This document shows positions 1 to 10,604 of a stretch of 64,000 nt of DNA, one piece after another (within the stretch, counting starts at the first letter, position 1; the number at the start of each line of letters is the position of its first letter). This DNA comes from Serilophus lunatus. Its lineage: Eukaryota; Chordata; Aves; Passeriformes; Eurylaimidae. A program made the translations under genes and the position numbers. The DNA is taken from NCBI GenBank assembly GCA_013399895.1, contig VXBA01005454.1, forward strand, positions 1 through 64,000, read 5' to 3'. The notes below the pieces were generated by a model. The model had not been told where the DNA came from and made no database searches. It saw nothing but the letters and a program-made list of their open reading frames with translations.

Positions 1-400
1 GGACAGTCATGTGATCGATGAGTAGGTGATTTTGGAATGGATCTATAACCCTGCTCCCTGCACAGAATAAACTTTCTCATAACGAGGCCTACATTGTGAG
101 TTCGGTTTCCACAAGTCAGTACCCCACGACGGACACTGAGAAGGAAGGAGGATGTGACCAAAGCAAAGGAAACAGCACCTTTGGCCACTGGTGCTTCTGA
201 TAAAAATGGGAATGGTCGTGCCACTAACAAACCTGCTCACACACTTCCCTCTGCTGCTGCAGTGCTAGGGCATCTCAAAGAAGCCGCTTGTGGCCTGGGA
301 CTCACCTCTGGGAGCTTCCCTGGGCACACTGGTGATTGAAACAGATCTGGAATGTCTGGAACGGTCAGAAGGAAAGAAAGAAATATGTTGTAAACCCAAA
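1..400. other. unassigned sequence at window edge
   Basis: Moderately GC-rich, non-repetitive on inspection. Short open frames occur on both strands (for example 154-339 on +), but they overlap one another and show no recognisable motif. It lies directly upstream of the LTR ending at 1174, so it could be flanking genomic DNA or eroded retroviral interior; I cannot tell which. Confidence 0.3.
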
Positions 401-1174
401 TGTGGGACGTAAAAGGTGGTGGAAGGTGGAGAGCAGTGGGTTTTCCAAAAACACGAGCAAGGAGGCTGAGGCCAAATACATCAGGTGGCGGTCAAGCCAC
501 AGGATGTTAGACTCAGGAAAACAGATGAGCCACAACCATGACAAAAATTTCGCAGCATCCTTCCCTCTCCTCTTGCTTTGAAACCACTTTTTTTCTCCTC
601 CCTAAAAAGATATTTGTGAGCATTAACAGCAAGTGGCTGGAGAAATGCACGGTGACTTCCTTTCTCAATTGAAAAAAAAACAAAGAAACTAGAGAGGCCT
701 TTGGCTGTTGTTGTACTTGTGAGGCCATATTAGCCCATTTGGACAAGACTTTGAGAACTGTTCCCAGAGCTCCAGAGCACCATGTCTGCTGAGAAATGCT
801 ACAACACTCGGCCTGTATCAAGGGAGTCCAGCAGAACAGAAAGACCATTGCCAACACCTAAAGATAGCAATTTCAAAACGGGGGCAGTTCCTAAGAAGGG
901 GGGCTGAGCTGCGTTTGGGAAGGGGAATCTGGCATTGGTCAGTGGGTGGTGAGCTATTGCATTGTGCATCACCTGTTTCCCCATTGTTATCATCACTCTT
1001 GTCATTTACCATTATTTTTGTATTTTCCTTTATTTTCAATTATTAAACTGTTCTTATCTCAACCTGCAATTTTGACTTTGATTCTCGTCCCCATTCTGCA
1101 GGGTTCCAGGTGAGAGAGAGGTTGAGTGAGTGGCCGTGTGGTGCTTCATTTCCGGGTGGGCTTAAACCGCTACA
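401..1174 (+). mobile_element. ERV LTR, + strand; 3' half secure, 5' boundary tentative
   Basis: The 3' half (about 930-1174) matches what I know of an abundant avian ERV LTR: a GTGGTGAGCTATTGCATTGTGCATCACCTG block, a T-rich run, the poly(A)-type hexamer ATTAAA at 1042-1047 followed by CTGTTCTTATCTCAACC, then a GTGTGGTGCTT segment and the terminus TTAAACCGCTACA ending at 1174. The 5' end is uncertain. CAAA directly follows the 3' terminus and also precedes a TGTGGG at 401, which would make a 774-bp LTR with a 4-bp target duplication, but that start does not resemble the family start I expect. Short overlapping frames inside (such as 513-857 on the minus strand) are not considered coding. Confidence 0.6.
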
Positions 1175-1854
1175 CAAATGTGTCATAAGTTTTCCTCTGT
1201 CGAGTTAACTGTAAGATTATTTTCACAATATTAGGCAAAATTTCTTTATTTATTTTCAGTCAACCATTGCAAACTTACCTGATACTTGGTGAAGGTTTTT
1301 AGCACAATGGAAGGCATCAATACTTACTACATTAATTGCAGTCAAAATTTCACCTGAAGGTGGTCGAGGACAAATCTTTAAAGGTAAAGTGCAAGACCTA
1401 TAAAGAAGGTTCACTGGGAGGAAAGAGAAATATCGCAGTCGAAGGGCTGAATTTCTTCCTACAACAGACAAAAGTACTGAATGCAGAAATCGGAAACGCA
1501 TCATAGCCATGTAAACATTTAAAGCCTTCTACCTCTGTGTATGATATGAATTGTGCTATTTATATATGAATTGCTTCAGAGCTGCATTCATTTACTCGGG
1601 AAAACAGAAAATATAATGGGAAAAAACCTAAATCTATCAATAATACACAAATAGTATAGCTTGGGGCATCAAAATATGAATGGCATTAAATGTGTGTCTG
1701 GCTTTCAAACAAGAGCCTGTAATGATAACTGTATTTCTAATATCATCCAGGGCAATATTCCTGAAACACAGAGTCTGAGAAAGCATATTTACCCCTCGAG
1801 AGGGAGCTGAAAGAGGAGTGTTATCGCTTTAATTCTGCTTTGTAATTGATTTTT
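1175..1854. other. unassigned AT-rich sequence
   Basis: This stretch separates the LTR from the CpG-rich island. I see no repeat signature, RNA gene or credible exon. An 84-codon minus-strand frame at 1256-1510 has no recognisable motif and no splice or promoter context. Confidence 0.4.
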
Positions 1855-2197
1855 TTCCTCCCCAACGCCGATTGCAGTGAATTTTGGGCGCGTGTGCGAG
1901 GCGGGCAGCACGCTCCGGCCGCTCCCGCCACTTCCACAGCCCCTGTCGCTGGAACCGCGGCAACCACGAGAAGGGGAGGCGCGGCCGGGACCCGCACAGG
2001 GGAAGGCGGCATGGGAGAGAGAGGCGGGCAAAGCCCGCGGATAGGAGACTGCTCGCCCTGCCCTGCACAGACGTGGCTGGGGGTTCTGTCGTGCGGCTCA
2101 GGAGGAGTTTCCTGGCTGGAAGACTCGCTCTCTTTCGGCCCTGGCCTGGAACACACAGCCTGACTTCACCTCTGTGTCCTTACAGCTGTTGTGATGC
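1855..2197. promoter_or_regulatory. CpG-rich island, left part
   Basis: An abrupt rise in G+C with many CpG dinucleotides stands out against the AT-rich surroundings, for example GGGCGCGTGTGCG near 1887 and further CpGs up to about 2130. Several frames stay open (1821-2156 minus, 1846-2163 plus), which is expected when stop codons are diluted by GC and is not evidence of coding. The island is interrupted at 2198 by a solo LTR and resumes at 2626. A CpG island in birds usually marks a promoter, so this could be a promoter of an unrecognised transcript or a distal regulatory element. No initiator or first exon can be assigned from sequence alone. Confidence 0.5.
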
Positions 2198-2621
2198 TGT
2201 GAAATACAATAGTTGATAGAATTTTGCTTTCGCTAATGATTAAAAATATATTAGCAGTAGAATTTTATTTCAAAGAGAAGAAATCCCCTGAAAAGTTAAA
2301 AGAGCTGGTATCACTACACAGCTTAACAAATGGGTGGTAACCGCAGAGGCTCCGGGCCTCTTTTGTCATGGATAAGCATTCTCCTATCTCTTTCAAATGC
2401 ATACTTCTTGTATCTCTTTCAAATGCATACTTCTTGTAAAAAGTTTTGGCCTCGGAAAGAGGCACCTCTTTTGAACATTTTGCTATAAAAACCAACCAAT
2501 TTTGGAGATTCTTTGCGCCTCTGACTTGAACACCAACCAAGTCACGCGCCCAGCGCTGTTTGCCTTTGTTTTATAATAAATTGCTCTTAAACATAAAGGA
2601 ATTGTGAGCCCGTTTTTCACA
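2198..2621 (+). mobile_element. solo LTR of a class I (gammaretrovirus-like) ERV, 424 bp
   Basis: The element begins TGTGAAA and ends TTTCACA, a perfect terminal inverted repeat, and is flanked by the 4-bp direct repeat ATGC (2194-2197 and 2622-2625). It has a TATA box (TATAAAA, 2484-2490) and an AATAAA signal (2575-2580) about 90 bp downstream, giving a normal U3-R-U5 order on the + strand. A 4-bp duplication suits gammaretrovirus-like integrases. U3 carries an exact 26-bp tandem duplication (2385-2436). There is no internal region, so this is a solo LTR left by recombination. It sits inside the CpG-rich island. The first 45 or so bases reappear in inverted orientation at about 26058-26102. 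Confidence 0.85.
2385..2436 (+). repeat. exact 26-bp tandem duplication in LTR U3
   Basis: Two identical 26-bp copies (2385-2410 and 2411-2436), each starting TATCTCTTTCAAATGC, lie about 50 bp upstream of the LTR TATA box. Direct repeats at this place are typical of retroviral enhancers. Their identity suggests either a recent duplication or one present in the parent element. Confidence 0.9.
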
Positions 2622-2625
2622 ATGC

Positions 2626-2780
2626 CGCCCACCAGAGCACAGCTTGGACCCCTCGGAGGGAGTCTCCGTCCACAAAAGTTTTCTTCCCTCTTTTTAACTG
2701 GAAAGTTGGTGAGGATGCATCTGCCCGTGGCAACCCACCAGATCTCACGGCCGCCATTTGCCATGGCAGCCATTTTCTCA
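2626..2780. promoter_or_regulatory. CpG-rich island, right part, with RFX- and YY1-like motifs
   Basis: This is the continuation of the island beyond the LTR. It holds CCGCCATTTG (2751-2760) and GCAGCCATTTTC (2766-2777), both close to the YY1 core, and the near-palindrome TTTGCCATGGCAGC (2757-2770), which agrees at 12 of 14 positions with the RFX X-box GTTGCCATGGCAAC. CCGTGGCAAC lies at 2725. The motif names come from general knowledge and binding is inferred. Confidence 0.4.
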
Positions 2781-2891
2781 TGACAACGGACTGTTAAAAA
2801 ATTGATTGTAATGGGAGAGGGTGTTTGTTTTGATGGAAGTTTGGAGTTCTTCTTGGGTTATTGTTTTGGTGCTCTGTATTTTAACATGAAC

Positions 2892-2940
<49 letters not shown>

Positions 2941-2941
2941 T
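2892..2941. repeat. compound microsatellite (TA)n(GA)n
   Basis: A TA run with one C interruption (2892-2922) passes directly into GA repeats (2923-2941). It is likely to be polymorphic. Confidence 0.95.
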
Positions 2942-3299
2942 ACATAGATATAAATGTATTTAATAAAAAGCTGTTGATCCTTCTTGTATATTTTGTTGCC
3001 TCTGTTTTTCAAATTTAAAATGGACAATTGTCTTAAAACCAAGAGAAGGAGATTTCCTGATAAAACAAATATATATGGAAATTTTAAAAAACAGTAAGGG
3101 AGCATGTAAAATTTTGATGGGGTGCGATAGGCTGAACAGAGTAAATCACCTAACCAAAATTCATTTATGAGTACAAATCAGTATCTCTATCTTTGTACTC
3201 ATTGGATAAAAGTAATTAATGGTTTTTTTCATTTCCAAGTGTTAAGATCTGATTATTGAGAAATACCTTTACCTGAATTAAGGTGCATATGAGATCATA
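2942..3299. other. unassigned AT-rich sequence
   Basis: There is no repeat family signature or gene-like signal between the microsatellite and the LTR-like remnant at 3300. Confidence 0.4.
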
Positions 3300-3720
3300 T
3301 GCCAAAGTCAATAGTACAGATTTTATTTAACAGTAAAATGTGAGTTAAAGAGATGGAAAGAAATAGAAAATAGAAAAGAGAGAAGAGAGAGAGAAATCAG
3401 AACAGAGACAGAGAGACAGAGAAAGATCAAGCAGAAGATAGTCACCACCTGTGGATCCTTTGGCGTCCCCTTCATCTTGCTCAACAGTGGGGGTCCCAAG
3501 GTCCTTCTGAACTTTTCTCTGCTTATACATTTTAGCAGTTTCAGGTGTTCCATGTCATTAGTGGTCCCAGATGTTATTTGTCCCATAAACTGGAAAAATC
3601 TTTGTGAGACTGGTGATATGTGTACAAGCAGTTGTTTCTTTACACTGTGTGCCACAGAGGGAATTTTTGTCTGGATGTATTGTCCAGGATATGCCACCAG
3701 CCTTCTCCAGGCTAAGAGGC
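3300..3720 (-). mobile_element. probable degraded LTR, minus strand
   Basis: On the minus strand the order looks retroviral: a TATA-like TGTATAAGCAG near 3525, a CT-rich tract (3355-3425 as a GA-rich run on +), then AAATAAAATC (about 3322-3332 on +) close to a possible TG/CA terminus at 3300. The GGGGGTCCCAAGGTCC block at about 3488 suggests an LTR leader or U5-like region. I found no target duplication and cannot name the family. Overlapping frames on both strands (3323-3697 minus, 3477-3791 plus) have no recognised domain. Confidence 0.35.
3352..3428. repeat. GA-rich purine tract
   Basis: An imperfect GAGA/GACA-rich stretch on the + strand, apparently the CT-rich part of the LTR-like remnant on the other strand. 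Confidence 0.7.
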
Positions 3721-4804
3721 AGTGCCCTCCTACCTCTCCATTCTGTGCTTATGTAATGGCAAAGGCGTTCTGTGGCCTAAACTGTGTTTGAGACTGTGGT
3801 TTTTAAGTCTTTACAGTGTTTAATCATGTTTAGATAGCAATATGTCACTGCATTCCACAGGGAAAATTAAGTGGCACACTTTTCTGACAGATTTTGGATT
3901 CCACAGCTTTGTCCCATAAAGCTAGTACTTCTAACAGAAGGTAACATTCAGTATCCTTAGACTGAAAATGTCTGGACTGTGAGTCAAACCAAAGACTGTC
4001 CATGAGGTATCAGAATTGCTACACACAATCTGAGATAACCCTCCTTCTCAACTAGCTTACACTTTGATATAATATGAAGGGTGAGATTGCCTCCTCACAA
4101 CACCCTTAAGAAATATTTTGTGCTTAAATAAAATACAGAGAACTAAGTTTACCCTATAACAAATTCAAAAGAAGTTGCAAAAACAAGGCCCAGGTTTTTA
4201 AGACTGTAGAAATTCAAGAGTATTTTCAGTACTTACAGACTTGTATCAAATGCATGATACTTTAATCACTCACAATTGAAATATAATCTTCTGTAAACTG
4301 AAACAAGGGATTCTTTAAAATAAGACTTTATTTCTGTGACTTCAAACAGCAAGGTCTTACACAGACAATTTCTTTCTAAACATTTCAGTAACTACCTGAA
4401 TATCCATTTACTCCTGCCAAAATTCAATACCTTATGAATTATGATTTTGTGATATTGTGCCTCAGTGAGCCAGCATATAATACAAAATTCAACTGAAAAT
4501 TATGTCTCGACTTGACTTTAGCCAAGGTTATCAGCTGCTCCAAGAGGGAGCAAGATTTGCTCCAGCACTTGTGTGAAATGTCTTGGTCAGTAATAAGCAT
4601 AAATACAGGCTTAGCTCAAGAACCCTGGCTTCAGTGGGAAGCTCATCAGAGTACTTAAAAATTGTCTGTGTAGGTTTTCCTGCAGTATCAATCTCTATAG
4701 CATGTATGTTATAAAACAGGACACTGGGAAGCCAGGAATCTGCTTAGCACACTCTCAACTATATCAGAATTATATCAGAAAGTTTCAGGCTGCATTTTTA
4801 AACT
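3721..4804. other. unassigned AT-rich sequence
   Basis: I recognise no repeat, exon or RNA gene. Stop codons are dense in every frame. Confidence 0.4.
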
Positions 4805-5000
4805 TACAGAATCATAAAATGGTTTGAATTAGAAGGGACCTTGAAGGTCACCTAGTTCCAACTCCCATGTCAACTCCACTAGACCAGTTTGCTTAGAGCT
4901 GGATACAACCTGGCTGTGAACACCTTCAGGGACAGGGCATCCACAGCCTCTCTCTACATGCTCCTGTAACACATCCCTTCCCGTGTTCCTTGTAGGCTCC
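4805..5000 (-). mobile_element. CR1 LINE 3' fragment, minus strand
   Basis: It opens with AGAATCATAAAATGGTTTG, the complement of the CR1 3' tail, and continues through the 3' UTR block (GAAGGGACCTTGAAGGTCACC, CACCTTCAGGGACAGGGC, CATCCACAGCCTCTCT). Only the 3' end survives, which is the usual 5' truncation of CR1 copies. It fades out near 4980-5000. The 67-codon minus frame at 4829-5032 is a by-product. Confidence 0.85.
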
Positions 5001-8000
5001 TTTGTGGTACTGAAAAGCGACAATTGGATCACGCTGGAGACTTCACTTTTCCAGTCTGTGAGACTGTTTGCTTCTAAATGTATATAGAAGACAAGATTTT
5101 TAATTAATCAGAATATAATAGCTTGCATGTTTGATGAAGAAATATCACCAGAATAGATTTCTCTAATGTACATTCACCTGTATGGCCCCTTGAGAATTCA
5201 GACCATTATGGAGAAGAGTTCCTTTAGCATTTATGCTGCATGCAGAATCTTATATACAAGCCTGCGCAGCACAAATATTACCGTCTAATCCATAGAGACA
5301 ATTTGCACTTACTCATCTTGCAAAGGTAGCTGTTTCATTAAATCATATCATATCATACATTTTTATTCTAATTTTATGTCACTTTCTCTAAGCAAGGATT
5401 TTCTCGTTGTTTAACAAACAGTTTGTGTCATACTCCTATTAGTGTCAAGTCTCCTGGAAAGCAGCAGATATTTAAGTTAGATATGCCAAATGTGCGCATT
5501 AGTCTTTTCTACAGTGAACAGCAGGACAATGTATTTCAGTTCTTCAAAAAATCCATGTATATAATAAAACATAAACCACAAAAATGCCTAGAACTTCTAG
5601 CCAAGCCAAGATAGTGTAAGAACTTACATACACAAAACCATAAACTTGAAACAAGATTGAAAGCAAGTGGCTTTCCAACATCACTAATTTTCAGCAGTAT
5701 AAAGACTACAGTGTAATCAAGCCGCAGACATGAGCCTTGCCAAATACCATCTGTGGCTACTGAAGCATTGTCATTCAGTTTAGAGAACAAAGCTTAATTC
5801 CCAAATGAGTTGGATTAGAGTTGGTTCAGGACTCACACAACATGGATAATTAGAGTAGGAGCATAAAACACAGGTGCTCTATACTATGCAGGCTATAGTA
5901 TATATAAGTATACTTGACTTTTACTACCCTTATTACTTCATTTTCCATATTCCCAACATGCCTGATTGATTTCCTCTTTGCTTCCCCTCTTGTGAGTACT
6001 TCCTTATACAAGTTAGGAGAAAACAAACTTTTAAAATAAAAATAAGATTTCTCTGTCAAGATCTTTGTCTGTCTTATGTACCCCTGACCCATGATACAAA
6101 GAGCTGCTGTTATTTATCCAAAGTTAGTGACAACATATAACAAAAAGACTGCTTTACATTTGCATTGCTACTGAGCAATATTTCAAGATCTGAAGTGTTT
6201 TAAAATAAATAGATATGTATCTTCAGATAAAACAACTCTTATTTCAACAATGCTAGTACAACCCACAAGAAAATGCAGCAGGCAGACACTTGACATGTTG
6301 TATTTGAAACATTTTGTGCCGTGATTTGAGCAAGTCTTTAAGGAGTATTCCAGATGCTCTATAGATGCAGAGTGTGGGTACAATGCCATACTGACAAGCA
6401 TTCTACTTTGGAAAAGATTCTCACTGACATTCGTTAATCTAATATGCTCTATAATGCATTAATCTACAATTCTCTTTTGATGCACAGTGTGATTACAGTC
6501 CTGATATCCTTATTTGAACAAGTATTTCACTGACTCATAAGAATCTAAGAAAGCTAAAATGTATTTTACAGCTGGGACCAGACTTCTCAGATTTCAAAGC
6601 CTCTACATAGAGTTCTGATGTGGCTTCACCTTTATAAAAAAATACAATATAATAGATTGAAACCATTATATTTGTAATTCCTTTGAAAATAATGCCAAAT
6701 TATTCCCTTTTTATAGGTAAGAAATGTCTTTTTGTTCAAATCAGCATATAATTTTTGCAAAGCCTATTTCATATTTAATGCTAAAATAGATTATCATTAC
6801 TGTAGTAACAGTCACCACAAGGACTTTAAGCAAGACCAAAAAAAAAGCCTAAAAATCTACCACTTCTGACAAAGCTAGAAATGCTTTTAAGCCACTTTTC
6901 TTATTGTGAGTTGAAAAATTGTGCCTTTCACTATTCTTACAAGTCTAGTATTTTTACAGAAAAAAAAAGTCAGCTCTGAAATGCGTTCTGCATTCAGTAG
7001 GTCATACTGAGCTGAATCACAGTGAGCCATCTTCTGCCATCAAAACGAGCAGCAAAACAACCCTGAGAGTCATACTGAAACATCATACTGAGATACTAAA
7101 ATAATCTACTTTTTCTACTCTTTGCTTGTATTCCCATATTTTTTTTTCTTTTTTGAAGTGTATGAATGCCAAATGCAAACCTGTCCAAGAGAACATTCTG
7201 CTTGTGGTTCTAACATGCAATAAAATGGGAAAGCATATTTAACTCCTATTCTTAAACATAATTGCTAATGTTACTTTATAACTTTAAATTCTTCCTTATT
7301 ACATCAAAGAGCAGTAAAGCCTTCTATTGCCAGCTGTGCATTTTAACACCAAATTTTACCATACTGTATTACAACTCCAGACTAAACCAACAGACTTTCT
7401 AATAAATTTGGAACATGTCTGGTTTCACTGATTATATTGATTAATTATTTTAATTAATATTTAATTAATATTTTTTGCATTCTGTGTTTACAATAATAAT
7501 TTGATTTTTATGACACAAGAGATCCAGGCTGGAGGAAAACCATTTCAGTTAGTTAATAAGTGTTAGTCCTACACAGGTAATAACTTATTTTACTGACGGA
7601 TGCTTCATTTAAATAATTTTAAAAATTAAATCTTTTGTCTTCAATGAATTATTTTTTAGAAGCCTAATTATGCATGCTAGAGGCATCTAAATTAATATTG
7701 TTCTCTAATAAAAGCACTTTCACACTTTCATCACTTACAAACTCAGTGTAGCTGAATTATCTGATTTCTTGTCTCAGTCTTTGGTCTCCAGGGTCAGTAT
7801 TTTGAGGTTTGGGGAACACAAAACACTGTTGATGGTATAAGGATTCAAGCAGCAGTTTTGATAGCCCATCATTACCCCAAGAATTTAGACTGACAATCAG
7901 ATTTAGAGGATGCAGTGTACATCTTAATTTCAACATACGCTTTGTGATGAACTGTATTCACTCTCAGTAGTGAAAAGCAAGGGAGATCACAAATCCTGGC

Positions 8001-9884
8001 TGAGATAAGTGGACTGAGAAATGCAAAGTCCTACCAAATGCTAATGAAATTAACTGATTTTAGATCTCTGTCGGTTAATACTGTTTTGAATTACATAAAA
8101 AAATAGAAGGATAGTTTTCTGCTGGAGGGGATATATATTCTACTAAAGAACTTTCCTCTTCAATCTCTAAAAACATGCATTCCAAAATGAGCTGAATAAT
8201 CTTTCCCACAAAGACACTGAAACTGTAGAGAATACCTTCCCAAAAGTTTTCAAGGAGCTTGCCAAAAAATTCAGACCTCATCATCATACTAAACGTCAGG
8301 TGATGTTACCTGACATCTTCAGATCTATGCTGCAACATAGATAAGTTATTGAATCATACCTTACTCACAGTCAGTGATCTCATGAGGTGAGGTTCCTTTT
8401 CAGTAGTATTTTCTTTGACAATTAGCTTTCTGCCTATCTGCTGAGAGTGCAAGTAATTATGCTAGATTTTTTTCCCCTTCCAGCACTTCTCTGAGCCAGC
8501 CCCTTCTGACTGTCTTCCTCAGGTGATAAGAGCTGTTAAGTCCTATTGTAATAAATCTAACAATAATTTCTTTAAGGACTATTCAGTATCCTGATGTTAT
8601 TAAAATATTGCTGAATCAGATTTACATTACTGCTGTTTTGGGTACCTACTTCAAAATCACCGTATTGTCACACAATTCCCTGTGTATTATAACTTACAGT
8701 TATAACTTATAACTAGTAGTATTATAACTTATATTACTACATGAATGCACACAGAAATCATAATGATCTCCTGTGAGGCATTCACATGTATGTCTGTTTA
8801 AATCATAAGGTAAGGCAGTGCCATCTTATTAAAGGAAAATGAAAGTTCTAGGAGGTCTATTCTCTAGACATTAAGTTTTTTTGTTATTCATTGTTACAAA
8901 CAGCAACTATTCTGCATACTGGAACCCACGAATTTGACACAAGTACTTGACTATACAATATTTGTCATGTGCTTAAAGAATGTTATTGTCAGCTCACACT
9001 GGGCAGTATGTAGCACTGGTGACAGCTGTAGAGAGAGGCACCATCTGTCCCTATCCTTTGTCCTTGGCATCTAAAATCAGTGAAGTCTTTTTTCACAACA
9101 CACACCAAGACAGAAATATATTTATTTTCCAGTACTGTTGCCAAATGTGGAATACGTAAAAATTTTCTTAAGACGTTCTTTGATGTTTGATCTTGTATAT
9201 TTTCAAGCCTAATCAACAAGAAGTGAGATTTAATCTGTGAAACAGATAGCAGCTAACAAGAAAGTTCAAAGTGATGTCCAGGTATTAGAAAAACAAACTC
9301 TGTTAAAGTTAAGGACTTAATATGCTTCAATGTTAATGTCTCATACCTAGGGGCACGTTAGCAAAGCTTGGGGGAAAGGATGCCACCTTTTTCTTGGGCA
9401 CAAAGAATGCAGAATTTAAGGGCCAAAAAGACATCTGGCAGAACTCCCAAGATAAGGAAAAAAGCAATAAAGCCTACTCAGCAATTGTGCTGAAATCAGC
9501 TCCAAAAGGGTAAAAAAAAGAGAATCCAAAACCAATAGAAAATAGAATATTGATTAGTAAAGGAACTATGTAATTTGTAGCAAATTAACACTAATTCCTT
9601 TGTTTGATAAAGTGTATAAATAGTAAAAACTTTTGGTAGTTGGTGTATTTAATTTTTGGAATACTACCGAGCACCCAGGGTTATGAACTCTGAAATAGTC
9701 AATGTCTCTCTCAAGAGTGTCATTATTGGCTTGTTGCACACCAGGTAACAAATACGATTTTTTGCAGGCAACAGTACCTAAGGAATAGCTTAAATATGGG
9801 AGAATGAGGTTCAGCTCTCTATTCTAAAGAATTATTTTGAAAACAAACTAGCTCCAATAAGACAGAGCAAGACTTTACAACAGG
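5001..9884. other. long unassigned AT-rich stretch
   Basis: Nearly 5 kb without a recognisable transposon, exon or RNA gene. Minor structure only: TAATTAATATTT repeated around 7450-7475, and TTATAACT repeats around 8690-8740. Frames of 60-84 codons (5423-5614 plus, 5536-5790 minus, 8075-8287 minus and others) look like chance openings: no motif, no CpG-rich start, overlapping partners on the other strand. A segment near 9440-9500 with CAATAAAGCC could be an old poly(A) region but has no other support. Confidence 0.4.
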
Positions 9885-9885
9885 T

Positions 9886-9935
9886 AGTAGTCTAGTGGTT
9901 AGGAGCATCTTCAGGGTAAGGGCAAATTCCCATCA
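9886..9935 (+). repeat. possible tRNA-derived SINE relic (A-box-like)
   Basis: TAGTCTAGTGG, followed by TTAGGAGC, fits the internal RNA polymerase III A box consensus TRGYNNARNGG and resembles the head of MIR/CORE-type SINEs. A weak B-box-like GGGCAAATTCC follows about 31 bp downstream, closer than normal. No cloverleaf can be folded, so it is not a tRNA gene. An ancient SINE fragment is the best guess, and chance resemblance is possible. Confidence 0.25.
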
Positions 9936-10245
9936 TCCTGCTCAACCACTCCCCAAGGAAAACTCTAAACAGATAAAACACTTCAATATTCATTTGGTTA
10001 TAGATGAACCTTACCATGTACCAAGAAGTCAATTATGGATAAACAAATCTAGTGTTGAGGGGTGTTTTTTTTCAAAGTCACATAAATATTTTGAAGTGAA
10101 GATAGAAGTGCATAAAGATCGAGTCTTGATAAAAGCAAGCGGAGGCAGATACACAATTTTGAGAAACTCATTTCAGGTTAGTTCCACTGTGAGTCTATCC
10201 TTAAATTACTTGCTGAAGGACACAGAAGGAAAACTGTACCTGTAA
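9895..10245 (+). other. 116-codon open frame, probably non-coding
   Basis: This is the longest frame in its neighbourhood and begins within the SINE-like motif. The translation has no signal peptide, transmembrane segment or domain I recognise. No promoter-like island lies upstream. AATAAA occurs shortly after the stop (10249), which would suit a short 3' end, but the hexamer is common in AT-rich DNA. It is listed only because it is longer than most chance frames here. Confidence 0.12.
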
Positions 10246-10427
10246 GAAAATAAAGTTTCAGGCCAGCCATTTGAATGCTTATTATCTTGCATTTATGTTA
10301 GTTTAAATAAATTGAAAGTACTGTTAGGTCTATATCTGTAATTACATGGTGAATAGTACTTACCAGACTCAGAAGGTTTTCTTCTTCCCGAAATTCCTTA
10401 ACCTCCTCTCATTTTGTCCATGATCTC

Positions 10428-10604
10428 TGTCAGGGATATGTTGTTATGTGCCCAAAGGAGACAGTAATTTGTGAATATTATCCCCGTAGCTGCCCTTAGA
10501 CTGTTGTTAGGAGAACTAACAAAACTGAGTAGCAGGCAGACCTCTGCCTGCTACAGCCTTTGTATCTGAACATCCTTCTGTCTTGTTTTTGGCCTGCCGT
10601 GACA
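10428..10604 (+). repeat. left LTR of the 10.4-kb element
   Basis: 177 bp, starting TGTCAGGG and ending CCGTGACA. It contains the perfect inverted repeat at 10529-10554. The position equivalent to the right LTR's AATAAA reads AACAAA here. Confidence 0.7.
10529..10554 (+). repeat. perfect 12-bp-stem inverted repeat in left LTR
   Basis: GTAGCAGGCAGA and TCTGCCTGCTAC are exact reverse complements separated by CC. It follows the presumed poly(A)-signal position, so in RNA it could form an R-region hairpin. The right LTR counterpart (about 11730-11757) keeps only parts of the stem. Confidence 0.85.

Noticed and set aside
1821..2216. Four overlapping frames of 79-111 codons on both strands
   Set aside because: The GC-rich CpG island dilutes stop codons. 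The frames conflict with each other and show no domain.
9886..9960. tRNA gene
   Set aside because: Only an A-box-like motif is convincing. The B box is weak and too close, and no cloverleaf forms.
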